Part shown: one piece after another, positions 25,234 through 34,667 of the stretch | Layout: each line of letters opens with the position of its first letter | Numbering within the stretch: position 1 is the first letter of the stretch | Assembly: GCA_000963575.1 (NCBI GenBank) | Contig: CP011077.1 | Coordinates: 2,232,001-2,296,000, forward strand | DNA length: 64,000 bases | Source: Klebsiella michiganensis | GTDB lineage: Bacteria; Pseudomonadota; Gammaproteobacteria; Enterobacterales; Enterobacteriaceae | Reading direction: 5' to 3' | Translations under genes and position numbers: made by a program | The notes under the pieces: generated by a model | What the model was told of the DNA's origin: nothing | Databases searched by the model: none | What the model saw: only the letters and a program-made list of their open reading frames with translations

Positions 25234-28200
25234 ATGTTTAGCAAGGTTTTGATTGCCAACCGCGGTGAAATTGCCTGCCGCGCCATGCGCACGCTGAAGA
25301 AAATGAACATTACCAGCGTGGCCGTCTATTCCGACGCAGATGCCAGCGCACAGCACGTCATTGATGCCGATGAGGCGGTGGCGCTTGGGGGAAATAAGGC
25401 CAGCGACACTTATCTGAATATCGAAAAAATTCTGGCAGCGGCAAAAGAAAGCGGCGCCGAGGCGATCTTCCCCGGCTACGGCTTCCTCTCGGAGCGGGCG
25501 GAATTTGCCGAGGCTTGTGCAGCGGCAGGCGTTATTTTTATCGGGCCAACGGCGCAGCAAATCAGCGATTTTGGCCTGAAGCATCGCGCCCGTGAGCTGG
25601 CCTCCGGCGTGGACGTGCCGATGACGCCGGGCACCGGGCTGCTGACATCGCTTGCCGAAGCGCAGCTGGCGGCGGCGGAAATCGGCTATCCGGTGATGCT
25701 TAAAACCACGGCAGGCGGGGGCGGGATCGGGCTGACCCGCTGCGACAGTGAAGCGGCGTTGCTTGAAGCCTGGGAAAGCGTGAAGCGCATGGGCGCGCAA
25801 TTTTTCAGCGACGACGGCGTGTTTATCGAACGCTTTGTCGACAAGGCACGCCATCTGGAAGTGCAAATTTTTGGGGATGGTAAAGGGAAGGTTGTTGCCT
25901 TAGGAGAGCGTGATTGCTCGCTACAGCGCCGCAACCAGAAAGTTGTCGAAGAAACCCCGGCACCGAATCTGCCGCAGACCACGCGCGAAGCGCTGCACCG
26001 TGCCGCGGTGGCGCTGGGGGAGTCCGTTCATTACCGCAGTGCGGGAACCGTGGAATTTATCTACGACGCCGCGCGGGATGCGTTCTATTTCCTGGAGGTG
26101 AACACCCGCCTGCAGGTTGAACACCCGGTGACCGAATGCGTAACCGGACTGGATCTTATCGAATGCATGGTGCTGGTGGCGGCAGGCGCGTCACCGGACT
26201 GGCAAAAAATGGCAGAGGCACCGCAGGGGGCGGCTATTGAAGTCCGCATTTATGCGGAGGATGCGCTGAAAAACTTCCAGCCGTCGCCGGGGATGTTGAC
26301 CGACGTTTATTTCCCGGAGGGCGTGCGGGTTGACGGCTGGGTCAGTACCGGCAGCGAAGTCAGCGCGTTTTACGATCCGATGATCGCCAAGATCATCGTT
26401 CACGGTGAGGACCGCCTGGCGGCGTTAAGTAAACTAAACGGCGCCCTGGCCGCCACCCGTCTGCACGGGATCGCCACCAACCTCGATTATCTGCGCCAGG
26501 TCGTGTGTCTGCCGGAATTCAAAGCAGGGGTTATGTGGACGCGCCTGCTGGATAGCGTGAGTTATCGGGCACAGGCGGTGGAGGTGCTGGAGCCGGGGAC
26601 CTGGAGCAGTATCCAGGACAGTCCGGGCCGCCTGGGCTATTGGGATATTGGCGTGCCGCCTTCCGGGCCGATGGATGATTTTGCTTTCCGCCTGGCAAAC
26701 CGCATCGTCGGCAACCATCCTTCCGCGGCCGGGCTGGAGTTTACTCTGCAGGGGCCGACGCTGCGTTTCCACAGCGAAGCCACAATCGCGCTGACCGGCG
26801 CACCTTGCCCGGCCACGCTGGATGACAGGCCCGTAGCCTTCTGGCAGCCCACCGTGGTCAAAGCCGGGCAGATCCTGACGCTCGGCAGGGCGACCAGCGG
26901 CTGCCGTACCTATCTGGCGGTGCGTAACGGCTTCGATGTGCCGGTTTATCTTGGCAGCCGCGCCACCTTCGCCCTGGGGCAGTTTGGCGGCCACGCCGGG
27001 CGCACGCTGCGCGTGGCCGATGTGCTGGCTATTTCTCAGCCTTGCCTGCCAGCCTGTACCACACCGGCGCCGATAAGCCTGCCGCAGGCTCCGGAACCGG
27101 CGCTGATCCCGCAGTACGGCGAGCTGTGGGAGATTGGCGTGCTGTACGGGCCACACGGCGCTCCGGATTTCTTCACGCCTGAGTCGATGGAAACCTTTTT
27201 CAATGCCGAGTGGCAGGTTCACTACAACTCTAACCGCCTCGGCGTGCGTCTGGTGGGGCCGAAGCCGGAATGGACGAGAGCCGACGGGGGCGAAGCCGGG
27301 CTGCATCCTTCCAATGTTCACGACTGTGAATACGCCATCGGCGCGGTGAACTTCACCGGCGACTTCCCGGTGATCCTGACGCGCGATGGCCCAAGTCTCG
27401 GCGGTTTTGTTTGCCCGGTGACGATAGCCAAAGCGGAATTGTGGAAAGTCGGGCAGGTGAAGCCGGGCGACCGCATTCGTTTTCACGCCATCAGCTTTGA
27501 GCACGCGCAGTCGCTGGAGATTGCCCAGCAGGTTGCGGTGACCAATCTGTGCGCTGGGGCAAGCCTGCCGGATCTGCATCCTTCGATTGCACCTGGCGCG
27601 ACGACCAGCGCGGCGATTCTGGCGGAAATTCCGGCTCAGGGTGTACTCCCGGCGGTGGTTTACCGCCAGGCGGGCGACAACTATGTGCTGATTGAATACG
27701 GCGATAACGTGCTCGACCTGGCGCTGCGGCTGCGTATTTATCTGCTGATGAAGGCGATTAACCAGGCGGCGCAGCCGGGCATTGAGGAACTCTCCCCGGG
27801 CGTGCGCTCGCTGCAGATCCGCTATGACAGCCAGCGTATTTCCCAGGGCCAGCTGCTCACGCTGCTGCTGAGCATTGAGAAACAGCTAGGCGATGTAACC
27901 CGGCTGAAAATTCCTTCGCGCATCGTGCATTTACCGCTGGCCTTTGAAGACAGCGCCACGCTCGCGGCGGTGGAACGCTACCAGCAGACGGTGCGGGAAG
28001 AGGCGCCGTGGCTGCCGAACAACGTGGACTTTATTCAGCGCACCAACGGGCTGCAAAGCCGCGATGAGGTGAAGCAGATCCTGTTCGACGCCAGCTATCT
28101 GGTGCTCGGCCTGGGGGATGTGTATCTCGGGGCGCCTTGCGCCGTGCCGCTCGACCCGCGTCATCGCCTGTTGAGTTCGAAGTACAACCCGGCACGAACG

Positions 28201-28854
28201 TGGACGGCGGAAGGCACGGTAGGGATCGGCGGGATGTACATGTGCATCTACGGCATGGATTCGCCGGGGGGCTATCAACTGGTGGGGCGCACGCTGCCCA
28301 TCTGGAACAAATTTCTTAAAAACGAACAGTTTGGCGACGAGCCGTGGCTGCTCAAGTTCTTTGATCAGGTACGTTTCTACCCGGTGAGCGAAGAAGAGCT
28401 CACTGCGTTTCGCACGGCGTTTCGGGAAGGGCGGGTACAGGTTGAGATCGAAGAGGTTGAGTTCGATTTTGCCGAATATAGCCGTTTTCTCGCTGACAAC
28501 GCCGACGATATTGCCGCCTTCCGTGGCCGCCAACAGGAAGCGTTTCTGAGCGAAGTGGCGCACTGGAAAGAGCAGGAAAGCGCGGCGGTAGAGAGCGCGC
28601 TAATGGCGGCGGATCTGCCGACGGAGGAACAGGCCGGACAGCTCGTCAGCGCCGACCTGAACGGCAATATCTGGAAGATCCTCGTTGAGCCGGGGCAAAG
28701 CGTGAAACAGGGCGAGCCGCTGATTGTCGTCGAGGCGATGAAAATGGAGCTGCTGGTTAGCGCGCCGTGCGACGGCAAGGTGGTGCGAATTCAGTGCCAG
28801 CAGGGCCGGCCCGTGGGGCCTGGGGATGCGCTGCTGTGGTTGGAGGCGGTGTAG
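25234..28854 (+). CDS. uca: Urea carboxylase (biotin-dependent)
   Basis: A 1206-residue enzyme that carboxylates urea to allophanate using ATP and bicarbonate. Domains in order: biotin carboxylase (about 1-450, starting KVLIANRGEIACRAMRTLKK, with the ATP-grasp GGGGIGLTRC loop and EVNTRLQVEHPVTE); a carboxyltransferase part made of an AHS2/KipA-like domain (about 460-770) and an AHS1/KipI-like domain (about 820-1050); and a C-terminal biotin carrier with VVEAMKMELL, Lys about 1170 being biotinylated. AAGGAGAGG precedes the ATG, so the longer upstream frame is rejected. It directly follows atzF; in yeast the two are fused as urea amidolyase. The usual urea-carboxylase-associated genes (UAAP1/2) are absent. 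Confidence 0.95.
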   Translation: MFSKVLIANRGEIACRAMRTLKKMNITSVAVYSDADASAQHVIDADEAVALGGNKASDTYLNIEKILAAAKESGAEAIFPGYGFLSERAEFAEACAAAGVIFIGPTAQQISDFGLKHRARELASGVDVPMTPGTGLLTSLAEAQLAAAEIGYPVMLKTTAGGGGIGLTRCDSEAALLEAWESVKRMGAQFFSDDGVFIERFVDKARHLEVQIFGDGKGKVVALGERDCSLQRRNQKVVEETPAPNLPQTTREALHRAAVALGESVHYRSAGTVEFIYDAARDAFYFLEVNTRLQVEHPVTECVTGLDLIECMVLVAAGASPDWQKMAEAPQGAAIEVRIYAEDALKNFQPSPGMLTDVYFPEGVRVDGWVSTGSEVSAFYDPMIAKIIVHGEDRLAALSKLNGALAATRLHGIATNLDYLRQVVCLPEFKAGVMWTRLLDSVSYRAQAVEVLEPGTWSSIQDSPGRLGYWDIGVPPSGPMDDFAFRLANRIVGNHPSAAGLEFTLQGPTLRFHSEATIALTGAPCPATLDDRPVAFWQPTVVKAGQILTLGRATSGCRTYLAVRNGFDVPVYLGSRATFALGQFGGHAGRTLRVADVLAISQPCLPACTTPAPISLPQAPEPALIPQYGELWEIGVLYGPHGAPDFFTPESMETFFNAEWQVHYNSNRLGVRLVGPKPEWTRADGGEAGLHPSNVHDCEYAIGAVNFTGDFPVILTRDGPSLGGFVCPVTIAKAELWKVGQVKPGDRIRFHAISFEHAQSLEIAQQVAVTNLCAGASLPDLHPSIAPGATTSAAILAEIPAQGVLPAVVYRQAGDNYVLIEYGDNVLDLALRLRIYLLMKAINQAAQPGIEELSPGVRSLQIRYDSQRISQGQLLTLLLSIEKQLGDVTRLKIPSRIVHLPLAFEDSATLAAVERYQQTVREEAPWLPNNVDFIQRTNGLQSRDEVKQILFDASYLVLGLGDVYLGAPCAVPLDPRHRLLSSKYNPARTWTAEGTVGIGGMYMCIYGMDSPGGYQLVGRTLPIWNKFLKNEQFGDEPWLLKFFDQVRFYPVSEEELTAFRTAFREGRVQVEIEEVEFDFAEYSRFLADNADDIAAFRGRQQEAFLSEVAHWKEQESAAVESALMAADLPTEEQAGQLVSADLNGNIWKILVEPGQSVKQGEPLIVVEAMKMELLVSAPCDGKVVRIQCQQGRPVGPGDALLWLEAV

Positions 28855-28862
28855 GGGCCGCC

Positions 28863-29038
28863 CCTCACCCTAACCCTCTCCCCAGAGGGGAGAGGGAATA
28901 AAACAGAGCCTCGTAGTCCAGTCGGGGCGAGGGAATAAAACAGAGCCTCGTAGTTCAGGCGGGGCGAGGGAATAAACACAGACAAGCACCTCACTTTATT
29001 TCTCCCTCTCCCTTCCAGGGAGAGGGCCGGGGTGAGGG
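28863..29038. repeat. Intergenic palindromic element (copy 3) with an internal 37-bp tandem repeat
   Basis: The left end reads CCTCACCCTAACCCTCTCCC and the right end is the complement of CCTCACCCCGGCCCTCTCCC, so its orientation is opposite to copies 2 and 4. A 37-bp unit beginning GAGGGAATAAAACAGAGCCT starts at 28892, 28929 and 28966 (the third is partial). It lies between uca and the GntR gene. Confidence 0.88.
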
Positions 29039-29058
29039 TAAACACACGGAAAATCACT

Positions 29059-29739
29059 ATGCCAAAGCGACCAGAAGCCGTAGCCGAGCGCATCTACCAG
29101 CAGCTCAAACAGGAAATCTTCGACTTTCTCCTGCTGCCGGGCGACCGCTTTAGCGAAAACGAAATTGCGGACCGCATGAGCGCCAGCCGCACCCCGGTTC
29201 GCCAGGCTCTTTATGCCCTGCAGCAGGAAGGCTATGTCGACGTGCAGCCCCGCAGCGGCTGGCAGATCCGTGCGGTAGATTTCGATCATCTCGAGGCCCT
29301 GTACGATCTGCGCATCGTGCTGGAGCTGGAGGCAGTGAAACGGCTTTGCCAGCGGGCTGATTCAGTTTTTCCGTTGCCGCTACAGGCGCTGAAACAGTTC
29401 TGGCTGGATGACGCGCCGCTGGACGAGGGAATGAACGTCGCGCCGCACGACGAGGTTTTTCACATGACGCTGGTCACTGCGGCGGGTAACCCTGAAATGG
29501 CGAGGGTTCACCGGGAGATCACCGAAAAAATTCGCATTGTGCGCAGGCTGGACTTTACCCGCCAGCCGCGCGTCAGTGCGACCTATGCCGAGCATGGGCA
29601 GATCCTGCTCGCCGTTCGGGACCGTAATCTTGAGGAGGCACAAACCCGACTACATGACCATATCGCCGCAAGTCAGAAAGAGGTTCGTCAGATAACGCTT
29701 CATATGCTGCACCAGGCCAGGCAATACAAGCTGAGCTAA
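29059..29739 (+). CDS. GntR/FadR-type transcriptional regulator of the urea locus
   Basis: A 226-residue regulator. The N-terminal winged helix (about 1-70) reads VAERIYQQLKQEIFDFLLLPGDRFSENEIADRMSASRTPVRQALYAL in part. The C-terminal FCD effector domain is all-helical, with metal/ligand residues spread along DLRIVLELEAV, HDEVFHMTLV and AEHGQILLAV. The start is taken at ATG before MPKRPEAVAERI; the preceding in-frame ATG lies in the repeat element. It sits between urea carboxylase and urtA on the same strand, so it probably regulates one or both in response to urea, allophanate or a related acid. Confidence 0.88.
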   Translation: MPKRPEAVAERIYQQLKQEIFDFLLLPGDRFSENEIADRMSASRTPVRQALYALQQEGYVDVQPRSGWQIRAVDFDHLEALYDLRIVLELEAVKRLCQRADSVFPLPLQALKQFWLDDAPLDEGMNVAPHDEVFHMTLVTAAGNPEMARVHREITEKIRIVRRLDFTRQPRVSATYAEHGQILLAVRDRNLEEAQTRLHDHIAASQKEVRQITLHMLHQARQYKLS

Positions 29740-29771
29740 TTACTTATCGTTTCTTCAGGGGAGTCAGACTT

Positions 29772-31043
29772 ATGCAACGTCGTACCTTTGTTAAAGCTTT
29801 CGCGCTTTCCGCTTCGATTGTCAGCCTTGGATGGGCCTTCGCAGCCCAGGCGGCGGACACCATCAAAGTGGGGATCATGCACTCGCTGTCGGGCACCATG
29901 GCTATCTCAGAAACGCCGCTGAAAGACGTGGCGTTAATGACCATCGACGACATTAACGCGAAGGGCGGCGTGCTGGGGAAAAAGCTGGAGCCGGTGGTGG
30001 TTGACCCGGCGTCAAACTGGCCGCTGTTCGCTGAAAAAGCCCGCCAGCTGCTGAGCCAGGATAAAGTGGCCGTGGTCTTTGGCTGCTGGACGTCCGTGTC
30101 GCGTAAATCCGTGCTGCCGGTATTTGAAGAACTGAATGGCCTGCTGTTCTACCCGGTGCAGTACGAAGGGGAAGAGATGTCGCCGAACGTGTTTTACACC
30201 GGGGCGGCGCCTAACCAGCAGGCGATTCCGGCGGTGGAATACCTGATGAGCGAAGACGGCGGGGCGGCGAAACGCTTCTTCCTGCTGGGCACGGACTACG
30301 TTTATCCGCGCACTACCAACAAGATCCTGCGTGCTTTCCTGCATTCGAAAGGCGTTCAGGACAAAGACATCGAAGAAGTCTACACGCCGTTTGGGCACAG
30401 CGATTACCAGACTATCGTGGCCAATATTAAAAAATTCTCCGCCGGCGGTAAAACGGCGGTGATCTCCACCATCAACGGCGACTCCAACGTGCCGTTCTAC
30501 AAAGAGCTGGCGAACCAGGGCCTGAAGGCGACCGACGTGCCGGTTGTGGCTTTCTCCGTGGGTGAAGAAGAGCTGCGCGGGATCGATACCAAACCGCTGG
30601 TGGGCAACCTCGCGGCATGGAACTACTTCGAGTCCGTCGATAATCCGACCAACAAACAGTTCGTTAGCGAATGGAAAGCCTATGCCAAAGCCCACAACCT
30701 GCCGAACGCCAATACCGTGGTCACCAACGACCCGATGGAGGCGACGTACGTCGGCATTCATATGTGGGCGCAGGCCGTAGAGAAAGCCGGGACGACCGAT
30801 GTGGACAAAGTCCGCGCGGCGATGGCCGGACAGACCTTTAAAGCGCCTTCCGGCTTTACCCTGACTATGGACGCCACCAACCACCACCTGCACAAGCCGG
30901 TGATGATCGGCGAGATCGAAAGCAACGGCCAGTTCAACGTGGTGTGGCAGACCGATAAGCCCGTGCGTGCCCAGCCCTGGAGTCCGTTTATTCCTGGCAA
31001 TGATAAGAAATCGGATCGGCCGGTGAAGACCGCCAGCAACTGA
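29772..31043 (+). CDS. urtA: Urea ABC transporter, periplasmic urea-binding protein
   Basis: A 423-residue binding protein of the leucine-binding type I fold. An N-terminal export signal (MQRRTFVKAFALSASIVSLG) is cleaved near AQAAD. Characteristic UrtA segments are VGIMHSLSGTMAISETPLKD, VFGCWTSVSRKSVLPVFE, LNGLLFYPVQYEGEE, GAAPNQQAIPAVEYL and NDPMEATYVGIHMW. It captures urea in the periplasm and delivers it to UrtBC. GGGG lies upstream of the ATG, and the GntR gene ends 32 nt before it. A repeat element separates it from urtB, which may set a higher level of the binding protein than of the membrane parts. Confidence 0.95.
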   Translation: MQRRTFVKAFALSASIVSLGWAFAAQAADTIKVGIMHSLSGTMAISETPLKDVALMTIDDINAKGGVLGKKLEPVVVDPASNWPLFAEKARQLLSQDKVAVVFGCWTSVSRKSVLPVFEELNGLLFYPVQYEGEEMSPNVFYTGAAPNQQAIPAVEYLMSEDGGAAKRFFLLGTDYVYPRTTNKILRAFLHSKGVQDKDIEEVYTPFGHSDYQTIVANIKKFSAGGKTAVISTINGDSNVPFYKELANQGLKATDVPVVAFSVGEEELRGIDTKPLVGNLAAWNYFESVDNPTNKQFVSEWKAYAKAHNLPNANTVVTNDPMEATYVGIHMWAQAVEKAGTTDVDKVRAAMAGQTFKAPSGFTLTMDATNHHLHKPVMIGEIESNGQFNVVWQTDKPVRAQPWSPFIPGNDKKSDRPVKTASN

Positions 31044-31066
31044 TGTTCGACCCACGGGGCATTTAC

Positions 31067-31186
31067 CCTCACCCCGGCCCTCTCCCTGGAAGGGAGAGGG
31101 GAAAAGCGGGAATACCCTATCTGAAAAGGGAGTGGGGGAAATTCTTTATTCCCTCGCCCCTCTGGGGAGAGGGTTAGGGTGAGGGG
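31067..31186. repeat. Intergenic palindromic element (copy 4) inside the urt operon
   Basis: The left end is CCTCACCCCGGCCCTCTCCC and the right end is the complement of CCTCACCCTAACCCTCTCCC, each followed by its own small hairpin. It splits urtA from urtB, genes normally a few bases apart. Confidence 0.88.
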
Positions 31187-31216
31187 CTGCAGGTTGAAAT
31201 CAAACAGGAGAACGCC

Positions 31217-32788
31217 ATGACATTAGCGACACTGGCCCGGCTGCTGCTGGTTGTGGCCGCTTTACTGCCGGGGCTTGCCGCCGCCGGGGATGCAGAAACG
31301 TTTGCGGCGGCAAACCGCACGGCGCAGGCCGATCTGCTGCAAAGCTGGACGCTGGCACCCGACCCGGCCCGTTTACCGCTGCTCAACGCGCTGAAACAGG
31401 AAACGCTGGTCACCGACGGGCATTCGGCTTTTAACCAGACTGGCGCCACGCTGACGGTGTTAGGCGACGAAGCCCAACCGCAGGGCGAGACAAAAAAACT
31501 CCGATTGACCAACCGGCTGCGCGTCCTGGTCGCCGGGGCGCTGGCCAGTCATCAATTAATAAGTGACAACGTCACTATTCGTCTGGGCGCTGCGAAAGCC
31601 CTGCAGAAGGATGCCCCGCCGGAGCTGCTGCCCGTTTTACAACAGCGGATTAGCGCCGAAAAAGAGCAAAGCGTGCGGGCCGCGCTTGAGCTGGCCGTCG
31701 CTCGGCTGGAGTTAACCAGCCCGCAGACTGCCGTGCGTCTGGATGCGGTCAGGCTGCTGGGCAAGTCCACCGACCCGGATACTGAAGCGCTGCTCAAGCC
31801 TTTAACCGATGCAAGCGCGGAGCCGGATGCAAACGTGCGGCAGGCCGCAACAGACGGGCTGCGCCAAATCGAGCGCCGCCAGATGCTGGGCGATATCCTC
31901 GGCCAGGCGTTTATGGGGCTTTCCCTGGGCTCGATTTTATTGCTGGCCGCGCTGGGCCTGGCTATCACCTATGGCCTGCTGGGGGTTATCAATATGGCGC
32001 ATGGCGAAATGTTGATGCTGGGGGCGTACTCGGCGTGGGGCGTTCAGACCGCATTCCAGCAGTTTGCCCCGGCGTGGCTGGCGCTTTATCCGCTGGTTGC
32101 ACTGCCGGTGGCGTTTGCGATCACCGCCGGGATTGGCATGGCGCTTGAGCGCACGATTATCCGCCATTTGTACGGCCGGCCGCTGGAGACGCTGCTGGCG
32201 ACATGGGGCATCAGCCTGATGCTGATTCAGGTAGTGCGCATGCTGTTTGGCGCGCAGAACGTGGAGGTGGCTAACCCCGCCTGGCTGTCCGGCGGGCTGC
32301 AGGTACTGCCGAACCTGATCCTGCCGTGGAACCGCCTGGTGGTGCTGGGCTTTGTGCTACTGGTGCTGCTGTTTACCTGGCTGTTGCTGAATAAAACACG
32401 GCTGGGCATGAACGTGCGGGCCGTGACGCAAAACCGCGCCATGGCGGCCTGCTGCGGCGTTTCGACCGGGCGTGTGGATATGCTCGCGTTTGGGCTTGGG
32501 TCTGGCATTGCCGGTTTGGGCGGCGTGGCGCTGTCTCAGTTAGGCAACGTTGGCCCTGAGCTTGGCCAGGGCTACATCATCGACTCCTTCCTGGTCGTGG
32601 TGCTGGGCGGTGTCGGGCAGCTTGCCGGGAGCGTGGCCGCGGCGTTCGGGCTTGGCATCTTTAACAAAATCCTCGAGCCGCAAATCGGCGCGGTGCTGGG
32701 CAAGATTTTGATTCTGGTCCTGATCGTGCTGTTCATTCAGAAGCGGCCGCAGGGGCTGTTTGCGCTAAAAGGGAGGGTCATTGACTGA
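31217..32788 (+). CDS. urtB: Urea ABC transporter permease UrtB
   Basis: A 523-residue inner membrane permease of the LivH type. A signal-like N-terminus and a soluble region of about 210 residues with HEAT-like repeats (RAALELAVARLELTSPQTAVRLDAVRLL) precede the channel domain. About eight hydrophobic segments follow from GLSLGSILLLAALGLAITYGLLGVINMAHGE onward. The motif NMAHGEMLMLGAY and the long N-terminal region are typical of UrtB. AGGAG lies 6 nt before the ATG. The stop codon overlaps the urtC start by one base. A matS site lies within the N-terminal coding part. Confidence 0.94.
   Translation: MTLATLARLLLVVAALLPGLAAAGDAETFAAANRTAQADLLQSWTLAPDPARLPLLNALKQETLVTDGHSAFNQTGATLTVLGDEAQPQGETKKLRLTNRLRVLVAGALASHQLISDNVTIRLGAAKALQKDAPPELLPVLQQRISAEKEQSVRAALELAVARLELTSPQTAVRLDAVRLLGKSTDPDTEALLKPLTDASAEPDANVRQAATDGLRQIERRQMLGDILGQAFMGLSLGSILLLAALGLAITYGLLGVINMAHGEMLMLGAYSAWGVQTAFQQFAPAWLALYPLVALPVAFAITAGIGMALERTIIRHLYGRPLETLLATWGISLMLIQVVRMLFGAQNVEVANPAWLSGGLQVLPNLILPWNRLVVLGFVLLVLLFTWLLLNKTRLGMNVRAVTQNRAMAACCGVSTGRVDMLAFGLGSGIAGLGGVALSQLGNVGPELGQGYIIDSFLVVVLGGVGQLAGSVAAAFGLGIFNKILEPQIGAVLGKILILVLIVLFIQKRPQGLFALKGRVID
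31563..31575. promoter_or_regulatory. matS site (MatP binding) in urtB
   Basis: GTGACAACGTCAC matches GTGACRNYGTCAC at every position. Confidence 0.8.
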
Positions 32789-33861
32789 TGAGCATGCCGC
32801 TGACTTTAACGCTCGGGCACAAAGCGCCGCGCCTGACTTTGCTTGTGGGGACATTGCTGGTTGTTTTGCTGCTGACGCTGCCGTTCCTGACGCTGTTGCC
32901 GGCCAGCAATCCGCTCAGCCTGTCAACCTACACCCTGACGCTGCTTGGCAAGATCCTCTGCTACGCCATCGTCGCGGTGGCGCTGGATCTGGTCTGGGGC
33001 TATGCCGGTTTACTTTCCCTCGGGCATGGCCTGTTTTTCGCCCTCGGCGGCTACGCCATGGGAATGTACCTTATGCGCCAGGCTGCAGGTGACGGGCTAC
33101 CCGGGTTTATGTCGTTTCTCTCCTGGAGCGAGCTGCCGTGGTACTGGTGGGGCACGCAGCATTTTGCCTGGGCGCTGCTGCTGGCGATGGCTATTCCAGG
33201 GCTGCTGGCGTTTGTTTTCGGCTACTTCGCTTTTCGCTCAAAGATTAAAGGCGTGTACTTCTCGATCATGACGCAGGCGCTCACCTGGGCTGGGATGCTG
33301 CTATTTTTTCGCAACGAAACTGGCTTTGGCGGTAATAACGGTTTCACCGGTTTTACCACGCTGTTGGGGATGCCCGTCACGGCGGTCGGCACGCGTATCG
33401 GCCTGTTTATCGCCACCGTGCTGCTTTTGGTGGCGAGCATCGGCCTCGGGTTCTGGCTGGCGCGCAGCAAATTTGGCCGCGTTCTGACGGCGGTGCGTGA
33501 TGCGGAAAACCGCCTGACGTACTGCGGGTACGATCCCCGGGGCTTCAAGCTACTGGTGTGGACGCTTTCTGCGGCGCTGTGTGGCTTAGCCGGGGCGCTG
33601 TACGTGCCGCAGGTGGGCATCATTAACCCTGGCGAAATGTCACCGACTAATTCCATTGAGGCCGCTATCTGGGTCGCGCTGGGCGGACGCGGGACGCTGA
33701 TTGGCCCGGTGCTGGGGGCGGGGCTGGTGAACGGGGCTAAAAGTTACTTCACCATGGCGGTGCCGGAATACTGGCAACTGTTTCTTGGCCTGATTTTTAT
33801 TCTGGTGACGCTGTTTTTACCGCGCGGGGTGATTGGCCTGCTGCGCAAAGGAGAGAAATGA
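32788..33861 (+). CDS. urtC: Urea ABC transporter permease UrtC
   Basis: A 357-residue LivM-type permease with about nine membrane segments. Recognisable parts are the LDLVWGYAGLLSLGHGLFFALGGYAMGMYL motif (in the part starting near residue 65), GVYFSIMTQALTWAG, and GFGGNNGFTGF, which is typical of UrtC. It pairs with UrtB to form the urea channel. Start and stop overlap the neighbours by 1 and 4 nt, so expression is coupled. Confidence 0.95.
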   Translation: MSMPLTLTLGHKAPRLTLLVGTLLVVLLLTLPFLTLLPASNPLSLSTYTLTLLGKILCYAIVAVALDLVWGYAGLLSLGHGLFFALGGYAMGMYLMRQAAGDGLPGFMSFLSWSELPWYWWGTQHFAWALLLAMAIPGLLAFVFGYFAFRSKIKGVYFSIMTQALTWAGMLLFFRNETGFGGNNGFTGFTTLLGMPVTAVGTRIGLFIATVLLLVASIGLGFWLARSKFGRVLTAVRDAENRLTYCGYDPRGFKLLVWTLSAALCGLAGALYVPQVGIINPGEMSPTNSIEAAIWVALGGRGTLIGPVLGAGLVNGAKSYFTMAVPEYWQLFLGLIFILVTLFLPRGVIGLLRKGEK

Positions 33862-34658
33862 TGCAGCCTGCCGAATCCCTGTTTACCCGCCAGTACCCTA
33901 CGGATCGTTTTCGCGAGCAGACCGACCCGGTACTGGCGCTGGAAAATATCAACGTCAACTTCGACGGGTTTCAGGCGTTAACCAATTTGTCGCTGAATAT
34001 CGGCGTCGGGGAGCTGCGCTGTGTGATTGGCCCCAACGGCGCGGGAAAAACCACGCTGATGGATGTGATCACCGGGAAGACCAAACCCCAAAGCGGCAAA
34101 GCTTTTTACGATCAATCCATCGACCTGATGCGTCTGGAACCCATTGAAATCGCCCGGCGCGGTATAGGTCGTAAATTTCAAAAGCCCACGGTTTTCGAGG
34201 CGCTCACGGTCTTCGAAAACCTGGAGATAGCCCAGAAAAACGAGAAGTCCGTATGGGCGAGTCTGCGGGCGAAACTCAGCGGCGAACAGCGCGATCGCAT
34301 TGATGACATGCTGGTCACGCTGCGGCTTGCCGGGGATCGTCATCGTCGGGCGGGGCTGCTGTCCCACGGGCAAAAGCAGTTTCTCGAAATCGGCATGCTG
34401 CTGGTGCAGGAACCGCATTTGCTGCTGCTGGATGAGCCTGCGGCGGGCATGACCGATGCCGAAACCGAGTACACGGCGGAGCTATTCCGCAGCCTCGCGG
34501 GGAAGCATTCCCTGATGGTGGTCGAGCACGATATGGGCTTTGTTGAAACGATTGCTGACCATGTGACCGTGCTGCATCAGGGGCAGGTGCTGGCGGAAGG
34601 CTCGCTGCGTGAAGTGCAGGCGAATGAGCAGGTTATCGAGGTCTATCTTGGACGCTAA
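33858..34658 (+). CDS. urtD: Urea ABC transporter ATP-binding protein UrtD
   Basis: A 266-residue ATPase of the LivG type. Walker A is GPNGAGKTT, the signature-like segment is LLSHGQKQFLEIGM (SHGQ in place of SGGQ, as usual in UrtD), and Walker B is LLLLDEPAAGMTDAE. The C-terminal switch His is in VVEHDMGFV. An N-terminal tail of about 30 residues is family-typical. It starts inside the end of urtC (ATGA overlap). Confidence 0.95.
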   Translation: MMQPAESLFTRQYPTDRFREQTDPVLALENINVNFDGFQALTNLSLNIGVGELRCVIGPNGAGKTTLMDVITGKTKPQSGKAFYDQSIDLMRLEPIEIARRGIGRKFQKPTVFEALTVFENLEIAQKNEKSVWASLRAKLSGEQRDRIDDMLVTLRLAGDRHRRAGLLSHGQKQFLEIGMLLVQEPHLLLLDEPAAGMTDAETEYTAELFRSLAGKHSLMVVEHDMGFVETIADHVTVLHQGQVLAEGSLREVQANEQVIEVYLGR

Positions 34659-34667
34659 GGAGCAAAC

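Noticed and set aside
26434..27579. Long open frame of 381 codons opposite urea carboxylase
   Set aside because: It lies fully within a certain gene and has low-complexity, shadow-like composition.
21883..28980. Direct repeats of 50 bp and 37 bp that might suggest CRISPR arrays
   Set aside because: Units are head-to-tail with no variable spacers, contain hairpins from the intergenic element family, and no cas genes are near.
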